From the NCBI RefSeq assembly GCF_009932725.1, contig NZ_BLJU01000022.1:62001-126000 (forward strand): a stretch of DNA of 64,000 nucleotides, read 5' to 3'. Each line of letters starts with the position of its first letter. Position 1 is the stretch's first letter. Of this stretch, positions 58,389-64,000 are shown piece by piece. A program made the position numbers and the translations under genes. The notes beneath the pieces were generated by a model. That model saw only the letters and a list, made by a program, of their open reading frames with translations. It was not told where the DNA came from and did no database searches. Source of the DNA: Pseudomonas yangonensis. GTDB taxonomy: Bacteria; Pseudomonadota; Gammaproteobacteria; Pseudomonadales; Pseudomonadaceae.

Positions 58389-60782
58389 CTAGGAGACGGC
58401 GGGCGGCCGGCACAACACCCAGTCGTGCAGCAATACGCGCAGCTCTTCGAACTTGACCGGCTTGGCCAGGTAATCGCTCATGCCGGCAGCCAGACAACGC
58501 TCGCGGTCGCCGCTGTGGCTGTGCGCTGTGATCGCCAGCACCGGCAGTTCAGCGCAACCGGGTAGTGCGCGAATGGCACGACAGGTGGCGAAGCCGTCCA
58601 TGACCGGCATCTGGCAGTCCAGCAGCACGGCGTCGACGCTTTCGCCGCGCAGCAGCTCCAGCGCCTCGGCGCCGTTGTCGGCCGTGCGCACGCGGTAGCC
58701 CAGCTTTAGCAGCATGCCGCGCGTTACCAACTGGTTGATTGCGTTGTCCTCGACGATCAGCACCCTGCACTGCTGCGCCTGACGTTGCGCGATGCCACTC
58801 GGCAAGCGCTGAGGGCGCACGACCGGTATCGCCGGCTGCTCCGGAAGCGTCAGCGGCACGTTGAGGCGGAAGCGGCTGCCGACCTCGGGCTGCGATTCAT
58901 GGCTCAGACTGCCGCCAAGCAGATCGACCAGTTGCCGGCAGATCGCCAGGCCGATACCCAAGCCGCCGTACTTGCGAGTCATGGAACCGTCGAGCTGGTG
59001 GAAACGCTGATACAGGTCACTCTCGCCATGGGCGAAACCGATACCGGTATCACTGACGATCACGCTCAACGGCAGATTATTGCCCTGGCTGCCGACGCGA
59101 CCGACCTGCAGCGTCACGCTGCCCTCGCTGGTGAACTTGATGGCATTGTCCAGCAGGTAGCCCAGGGCCTGGGCCAGCTTGGCGGCGTCGCCCTCCAGGG
59201 TGTCGGGCAAGCTGTCGTCCAGTTCCAGCGCGAAGGTCAGCCCCTTGTCCTCGGCGCGCGGCGCGTACTGCGCTCGCAGCCCGTCGAACAGGCCGCGCAG
59301 ACTGAATGCCTCTCGCCGTGGATAGAGCTTGCCGGCCTGCAGCTCGGTAAGCGCGAGGATATCGTTGACCATGCGCATCATGTCGCGTGCCGAGGCGGCG
59401 GCGGTCTTCTGGTACTGCTCCAGCTCGACGTCCATCCTCACCGTCTGCATCAGCTCCAGCGAGCCGATCACGCCGTTCATTGGCGTACGCAGTTCATGGG
59501 TGACGGTGGCGAGGAACTCGTCCTTGAAGCGGTTGCTGTCGGCCAGTTCCTGGTTCAGCTCCTCGAGCTTGTGCCCGGCTTCCTGAAGGATGCGCGCACG
59601 CTCCTCCTTCATCGCGTTGATGCGATCGGCCAGTGCAAGCGACAGCAGACTGACCTCCAGCGCCGAACCGATCTGGCTGGCATACATGGTAAGAAAGACG
59701 TTGGGCAGATAGCCCAGCACCATGAGCGTATTGACGATGCCGCCGACGAGGAAGGCCGTCCAGGCAAAGATGAAGTAGCGCGCCACGCGCATACCGCGCA
59801 GCCAGGCGAGGATACCGGCAGCGAAGATCACCACGGTGAACAGCAATGCCAGGTAGGTCGCCAGGCGCAACGCCGTCGCATAACTGATGCTTAGCGCCAG
59901 GATCATCACCACGGCGCCGCAGGCCATGAGCAGCAGCAACAGGCGGTCGACCCAGGGACTGTGCTCGGAGGTGTGCAGGAAGCTGCGCGCGAACTGGCAG
60001 CCGAACAGAGCGGCAGAGCCGATCAGAAACGGCGTCGCGGCATTGGCCCACCAGGGGCTGTTGGGCCAGAAGAATTCGATGCCGGCGCCGTTGACCGATA
60101 TCTGATAAAGGCCGAACGAGGCGATGTAGAGAATGTAGTAGAGGTAGCTGGTGTCGCGCACGCTGAGGAAGATGAACAGGTTGTAGACCAGCATCACCAG
60201 CAACACGCCGTAGATGATGCCGAGGACGTAGATGCGCCCGGGCTGCTCCTCCAGATAGGCGTTGGGCGCCCACAAGGTCAGCGGCGCCTGGATCGAGCCC
60301 TGGCTTTCCAGACGCAGGTAGATGCGCTTGACCTGCCCCGGCTCCAGGTTCAGTTCGAACAGGTAGTTGTTCTGGCGGATCTGTCGGCTGTCGAACGGCA
60401 GCGCATCCCCGGTGCGCTGCGCCAGAGCGAAACTACCGTCTTCGTCAGGCAGATAGAGCTCGAGGTGGTCGAGCGGCGGATAGGCCAGCTCCAGCAGCCA
60501 GTTGCGGTCGCCCTGCGCCTGCACGGGGCGATATTCGAGATCCAGACGCAACCAGAACACCGAGCGCGAATAACCGGCGTTGAGTACGGGCTTGTCATGC
60601 AGGCGGAAGCTGCCCTGCACGGCCGGCGAAGCGACGTCGTCGATGCTGGCATCGCCGCGCACGTCCTCGAACACATACATGCTCTGCCCCAGCGGCAGCA
60701 TGCGCATCTGTTCGTCGAAGGTAACGGCGCCCACGAGCGAGGGAAAAACGAAGCTCAAGAAGAGCAGGAGCAGCCGGGACAT
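58389..60782 (-). CDS. ladS: Hybrid sensor kinase LadS-like (7TMR-DISM)
   Basis: Hybrid histidine kinase of 797 aa. Layout: signal peptide (to about 18), periplasmic DISMED2 (25-170), seven-helix DISM domain (183-380), HisKA (phospho-acceptor H429 in ATVTHELRTPMNGV), ATPase (SDTGIGF, YGGLGIGLAICR), and a C-terminal receiver (phospho-acceptor D722 in VLLDCQMPVMDG). This exact architecture and length match P. aeruginosa LadS, which opposes RetS in the Gac/Rsm biofilm switch (recalled). Position next to TetR/AidB as at PA3972-3974 supports the name. The downstream phosphotransfer partner GacS/GacA would be elsewhere. Confidence 0.9.
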   Translation of the reverse strand: MSRLLLLFLSFVFPSLVGAVTFDEQMRMLPLGQSMYVFEDVRGDASIDDVASPAVQGSFRLHDKPVLNAGYSRSVFWLRLDLEYRPVQAQGDRNWLLELAYPPLDHLELYLPDEDGSFALAQRTGDALPFDSRQIRQNNYLFELNLEPGQVKRIYLRLESQGSIQAPLTLWAPNAYLEEQPGRIYVLGIIYGVLLVMLVYNLFIFLSVRDTSYLYYILYIASFGLYQISVNGAGIEFFWPNSPWWANAATPFLIGSAALFGCQFARSFLHTSEHSPWVDRLLLLLMACGAVVMILALSISYATALRLATYLALLFTVVIFAAGILAWLRGMRVARYFIFAWTAFLVGGIVNTLMVLGYLPNVFLTMYASQIGSALEVSLLSLALADRINAMKEERARILQEAGHKLEELNQELADSNRFKDEFLATVTHELRTPMNGVIGSLELMQTVRMDVELEQYQKTAAASARDMMRMVNDILALTELQAGKLYPRREAFSLRGLFDGLRAQYAPRAEDKGLTFALELDDSLPDTLEGDAAKLAQALGYLLDNAIKFTSEGSVTLQVGRVGSQGNNLPLSVIVSDTGIGFAHGESDLYQRFHQLDGSMTRKYGGLGIGLAICRQLVDLLGGSLSHESQPEVGSRFRLNVPLTLPEQPAIPVVRPQRLPSGIAQRQAQQCRVLIVEDNAINQLVTRGMLLKLGYRVRTADNGAEALELLRGESVDAVLLDCQMPVMDGFATCRAIRALPGCAELPVLAITAHSHSGDRERCLAAGMSDYLAKPVKFEELRVLLHDWVLCRPPAVS

Positions 60783-60893
60783 ACGACTCCACTAGCCTTG
60801 TCGAACGACACTCAGGCCCCCATCAGCCCTGGATGGCGCCGTCACGCATGGCAGACTTATATATGAATCGCCCTACTCTAGGGACTGTCGAGG

Positions 60894-61763
60894 CTATTTT
60901 CCAGATTCGGCAGGCAGTTTGAGCAAAGCTTGCGTGATGGATTCAGCCAGATACTGCAGGGAGAACACCCCGCCATAGGTCCAGGTCGAAGGCATTCCGG
61001 CGAAGCGCCGTTCGCGCACGAAGGGCATCGCCTGCCACAACGGCGAGGCGAACAGCTGCGCCTCCTGGGCAAAGGGCTCGATATGCAGCACCACCCCCTG
61101 CTCGATGCGCCCCAGCGCGGTGATCGGCACCTGAGTGATGCCCCACGGACTCGGCGCCAGTGACATCGCCGGCTGCAGGCCGAGCAACGTCAGCGCGTGC
61201 TGTGGCATGGAGTTGGGGCCGTTGATGAACACTGCCGTCGGCGATGAAAAGCGAATCACCGTGACCGCCGGCAGGTGCCCGCCGTAGTGAGTCTGCAAGC
61301 GCTCACGCCACCGTGCCAATTCGGTCTCCATGGCCTGCAGGCGCTGCTCGGCCAATGCCTCGCGGCCGAGAGCGCGCGCCAGATCGAGAAAGGCTTCGCG
61401 CTGCGCCTGCAGGTTGTCGTGCTGTTGGCTGAAGCCCTGGTACACCTGGACCGGCGCGATGCGTTCGAGCAGTGGCCGGATGTCTTCGAGCAGGGGCGGA
61501 ATGACGATCAGCTGCGGCTGCAGTTCGGCCAGCAACTCGAGGTTGGGTTCCAGGCGCGAGCCGACCGAGGGCACCTCATCAGGCAGCGTCGGCCGCACCA
61601 CCCAGGCGCGGTAGTCGCCGGCATCGGCCACGGCCAGCGGTGTTACATCGAGCATCAGCAGGTGCTCGGTGGCCTCCCAACTCAACGCGGCCACCCGTGG
61701 AGCCTCGCCGGCCCAGGCCGGCGCCAGCCAGAGCAGCAACGCGCCCAGCAGCCACTGCCTCAT
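60894..61763 (-). CDS. fhuD: FhuD-like siderophore ABC transporter substrate-binding protein
   Basis: Periplasmic binding protein (FhuD/BtuF fold) of 289 aa. Start ATG 61763 (MRQWLLGALLLWLAPAWA-GEAPRV) opens the signal peptide and overlaps the fhuB stop by 4 nt (ATGA). Blocks VGSRLEPNLELLAELQPQLIVIPP and DNLQAQREAFLDLARALGREALA are typical. It binds ferric hydroxamates or another siderophore; which is unknown. It is the last gene in transcription order after FhuC-FhuB. Confidence 0.88.
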   Translation of the reverse strand: MRQWLLGALLLWLAPAWAGEAPRVAALSWEATEHLLMLDVTPLAVADAGDYRAWVVRPTLPDEVPSVGSRLEPNLELLAELQPQLIVIPPLLEDIRPLLERIAPVQVYQGFSQQHDNLQAQREAFLDLARALGREALAEQRLQAMETELARWRERLQTHYGGHLPAVTVIRFSSPTAVFINGPNSMPQHALTLLGLQPAMSLAPSPWGITQVPITALGRIEQGVVLHIEPFAQEAQLFASPLWQAMPFVRERRFAGMPSTWTYGGVFSLQYLAESITQALLKLPAESGK

Positions 61764-63736
61764 GCCAGCCTCCCACGAATCAACAGAAACACGAAGTAAC
61801 CACCACACAGCACCGAGGCGACGATGCCCACCGGAATCTGCAACGGGAAGATCAACGTGCGCCCGACCCAGTCAGCCAGCAGCATCAGTACCGCACCCAG
61901 CGCAGCGGCGAGCAACAATTGCGGCGCCACGCGGCGCGCCCCAAGCATCACCGCGATATGCGGCGCCAGCAGGCCGAGAAATGCCACCGGCCCGAGCAGG
62001 CTGGTGACCAGCGCGCAGAGCAGCGCCACCAGCACTAGCAACGCCAGACGCAGCCGCGGCACATTGAGGCCGCGACTGGCCGCCACGCCATCGCCGATAC
62101 CGATCAGCGTCAGCGCGCGGTGGAACACTAATGCCAACGCGCCGAACAGCAGCACGCCGAGGGTCAGCCACAGCGCCTGCGCCGGCGTGGCACGGTAGGT
62201 GGAACCGGACAGCCAGCCGAGCAGCGCGAACGAATCTCCCGTGCCCTTGGCCAGCACGAACTGCAAAGCAGCATTGAGCAGCGCCCCCAGGGAAATGCCC
62301 AGCAGCGCCATCAATGCCGGCGAATACTGATGGCGCCGCCCCAGCAGCATCAATACCGCCAGTACCACCAGGCTGCCGATGAACGCCGCCAGCGGCGCGA
62401 CGGCCCCGAGCAAGGCGCCGCCGAACCAGGTCAGCGCCAGCATCACGGCCAGCGTGGCACCGGCCGACAGGCCGAGAATATCCGGGCTGGCCAGGGGATT
62501 TCGCAGCAGGCGTTGTAACAACAGACCGGAGATCGCCAGCCCTGCGCCCGCCGAAGCGGCGGTGAGCACGCGCGGCCAGCGCAGCGACCAGGCCAGCGCC
62601 GATGGCCATTGCAGGCGCCAGCCATCGAGACCCCGGGCGAGTCCCAGAGCCAGCGTCAGCGCCACCGCAGTCAGGAGCACTATGCACAGCGCCCCGCGCC
62701 AGCCAAGACGTTCGGCGCCGGCTGGCAGCTGCAGCCCATGCGGGTCTTCGGCCGCCAGATGTCGACGCGCCAGCCACAACAGCACCGGGGCGCCGATCAG
62801 CGCAGCAGCCGCGCCGCTGGGCACCAGCTGGCCGCTGAGCTGATTGGCCAGCAACGCCAGGGCGTCGGTAGTCAGCAGCAGCAAGGCGCCGAGCAGCGCG
62901 CTGTACGTCAGCTCGTCACGCGCCGTGCGGGCACCCAGCATCTTCGCCAGATTGGGCGTGAGCAGACCGATGAAGCCGATCAGGCCTACTGCGGTGATCG
63001 ATACCGCACACAACCACAGCGCTGCCAGAAACAGCACCAGCATCACCGGCCATAGCGCCAGGCCACGACCTTGAGCGGCCTCACTACCCAATTGCAGGAG
63101 ACTGAGCGGCCGCGGCGCGAGGATCAGCAGCGGTACGGCCAGCAGCAACTTGGGCCACAGCCACTGCACCCAATGCCAGTCGATCTGCGCCAGGTCCCCT
63201 GCGCCCCAGACGAACAGGCCCTGGGTGTACTGGTTGTTGATCAGCACCAGCCCGGCAGCCAGTGCGCCGAGCAGCAGGTTCATGGCCATGCCGCCGAGCA
63301 CCAGCGGCAGGCCGCCGATGCCGCTGCGCCCGGCAATCAGCAGCACCAGGCCGACCGCCAGCAGCGCTCCGCCGAGCGCCGCCCACTGACCGTGGCTGGC
63401 GGCGAAGGCCGGCACCAGCAGGGTGGCCAGCACCAGGCCGAGCCAGGCCCCCGACGAGGCGCCGATGGTCATGGGGGAAACCAGGCGGTTCTGAGTGATC
63501 TGCTGCAGCAGGCTGCCGGACAGCCCCAACGCAGCGCCCACCAGCAGGGCCATGCTCAGGCGGGGCAACGCCGACAACTGCAACTGCAGGCTCTCGAAAC
63601 TCTCCCCGGCCGCGCCAAGCATGGCCCAGAGTTCGAGCGGGCTGAGGTCCGCTGCCAGCCACAGATGCAGCAGCGTCAGGGGCAACAACAGGGACAACGT
63701 CAGGATATGGCGTGATAGCGCCGTAACGGCCGTCAT
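61760..63736 (-). CDS. fhuB: FhuB-like double-domain siderophore ABC permease
   Basis: Inner-membrane permease of 658 aa, the fused FecCD-type dimer found in FhuB: an N-terminal half (1-320) and a C-terminal half (340-658), each with FecCD-family motifs (GAALGLSGSLLQQITQNRLVSP, and GLLLQRLLRNPLASPDILGLSAGA). Each half has about ten helices. It works with FhuC ATPase (upstream, cut by the window) and FhuD. Start at 63736. Likely Fur-regulated; the promoter is outside the window. Confidence 0.93.
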   Translation of the reverse strand: MTAVTALSRHILTLSLLLPLTLLHLWLAADLSPLELWAMLGAAGESFESLQLQLSALPRLSMALLVGAALGLSGSLLQQITQNRLVSPMTIGASSGAWLGLVLATLLVPAFAASHGQWAALGGALLAVGLVLLIAGRSGIGGLPLVLGGMAMNLLLGALAAGLVLINNQYTQGLFVWGAGDLAQIDWHWVQWLWPKLLLAVPLLILAPRPLSLLQLGSEAAQGRGLALWPVMLVLFLAALWLCAVSITAVGLIGFIGLLTPNLAKMLGARTARDELTYSALLGALLLLTTDALALLANQLSGQLVPSGAAAALIGAPVLLWLARRHLAAEDPHGLQLPAGAERLGWRGALCIVLLTAVALTLALGLARGLDGWRLQWPSALAWSLRWPRVLTAASAGAGLAISGLLLQRLLRNPLASPDILGLSAGATLAVMLALTWFGGALLGAVAPLAAFIGSLVVLAVLMLLGRRHQYSPALMALLGISLGALLNAALQFVLAKGTGDSFALLGWLSGSTYRATPAQALWLTLGVLLFGALALVFHRALTLIGIGDGVAASRGLNVPRLRLALLVLVALLCALVTSLLGPVAFLGLLAPHIAVMLGARRVAPQLLLAAALGAVLMLLADWVGRTLIFPLQIPVGIVASVLCGGYFVFLLIRGRLA

Positions 63737-63738
63737 GT

Positions 63739-64000
63739 TCAGGCCACCACGGCGATCTTGCGTACGCTGCCGGGCTGCTCGATCAGCTGGATATCGATAT
63801 CGTAAAGCTGACTGAGCAGCGGACCGTCGAGCAATTCGTCCGGGCTGCCATCGAAGAAGATGTGCCCCTGTTTGAGGGCAATCACCCGGTCGGCATGCCG
63901 TGCAGTCAGGTTGATGTCGTGAAGAATGGCGACGATACCGCGCCCGCTGTCACGGTTGAGCTGGCGCAGCAGCCCCATCAGCTCGTACTGGTGCGCCAGG
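63739..64000 (-). CDS. fhuC: FhuC-like siderophore ABC transporter ATPase, 3' part
   Basis: Partial: 87 codons of the C-terminal end are in the window; the frame is open to the edge. The last visible part includes the H-loop region (AILHDINLTARHADRVIALKQGHIFFDG), ending LIEQPGSVRKIAVVA. The ATP-binding Walker motifs lie outside. It is first in transcription order of the FhuC-FhuB-FhuD unit with a 2-nt gap to fhuB. Confidence 0.9.
   Translation of the reverse strand, partial: LAHQYELMGLLRQLNRDSGRGIVAILHDINLTARHADRVIALKQGHIFFDGSPDELLDGPLLSQLYDIDIQLIEQPGSVRKIAVVA

Noticed and set aside
1..64000. CRISPR arrays, tRNA or rRNA genes, prophage
   Set aside because: No regularly spaced direct repeats, tRNA-like cloverleaf or rRNA signature was seen. 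Repeats are dispersed palindromes, not CRISPR.

Overview
The window is GC-rich, densely coded DNA from a Pseudomonas-type gammaproteobacterium. The assignment rests on a TtgR/TtgABC (MexAB-OprM type) efflux locus with its operator, an OprC copper receptor with the family's copper ligands, a LadS-type hybrid kinase next to a TetR/AidB pair, and many Pseudomonas-style REP repeats. From memory (not searched), roughly 23.3-60.8 kb follows the PAO1 order PA3942 (tesB) - PA3950 (rhlE) - PA3961 (hrpB) - PA3963/PA3965 - PA3968 (pseudouridine synthase) - PA3970 (amn) - PA3972/3973 - PA3974 (ladS), with local insertions. No prophage, IS, CRISPR, rRNA or tRNA was seen.

Layout. 1-8.4 kb: purine/nucleoside scavenging (two BMP-type ABC permeases, 8-oxoguanine deaminase, BmpA-like binding protein with a possible sigma-54 promoter, 2-oxoglutarate/Fe oxygenase, adenine deaminase). 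A REP/RAYT transposase unit and a MerR/membrane-protein divergon sit inside it. 8.5-13.4 kb: a minus-strand copper operon (DUF2946, PepSY, PCu(A)C, DUF2946, OprC). 13.4-16.1 kb: MITE-like palindrome, LysR/quinone-oxidoreductase divergon, small protein. 16.2-22.8 kb: TtgR and TtgABC. 22.8-23.3 kb: non-coding stretch that looks like a dispersed repeat. 23.3-26.9 kb: tightly overlapping GNAT-SagB-TesB-HAD operon, divergent from a histone-deacetylase-family gene.

27.9-41.1 kb: housekeeping and signalling genes (class V aminotransferase, flavoprotein, REC-CheC regulator plus lone PAS protein, VOC proteins, RhlE helicase, DnaQ-like exonuclease, NYN, YbaK, YciC, orphan solute-binding proteins, SDR, endonuclease-fold protein). 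41.1-48.3 kb: TlpA fusion, HrpB, lipoprotein, CDF transporter, a candidate minus-strand sRNA, Lrp regulator, DUF2788, globin, RluE. 48.4-53.1 kb: alcohol dehydrogenase, GNAT, MocR/threonine-dehydratase-like divergon, membrane protein. 53.2-60.8 kb: AMP nucleosidase, a lone CbiM under a cobalamin riboswitch, AidB-like dehydrogenase, TetR with an unusual double operator/hairpin at its start codon, and LadS. 60.9-64 kb: FhuD-B-C-type siderophore importer, cut by the window edge.

Signals most worth a second look: the 26-bp perfect inverted repeat that contains the tetR start codon and two matching operator half-palindromes (58141-58199); the candidate terminator-ended sRNA (about 45.92-46.16 kb); the lone riboswitch-controlled CbiM; the REC-CheC/PAS pair with no output domain; and the REP variant carrying a conserved 16-nt insert.
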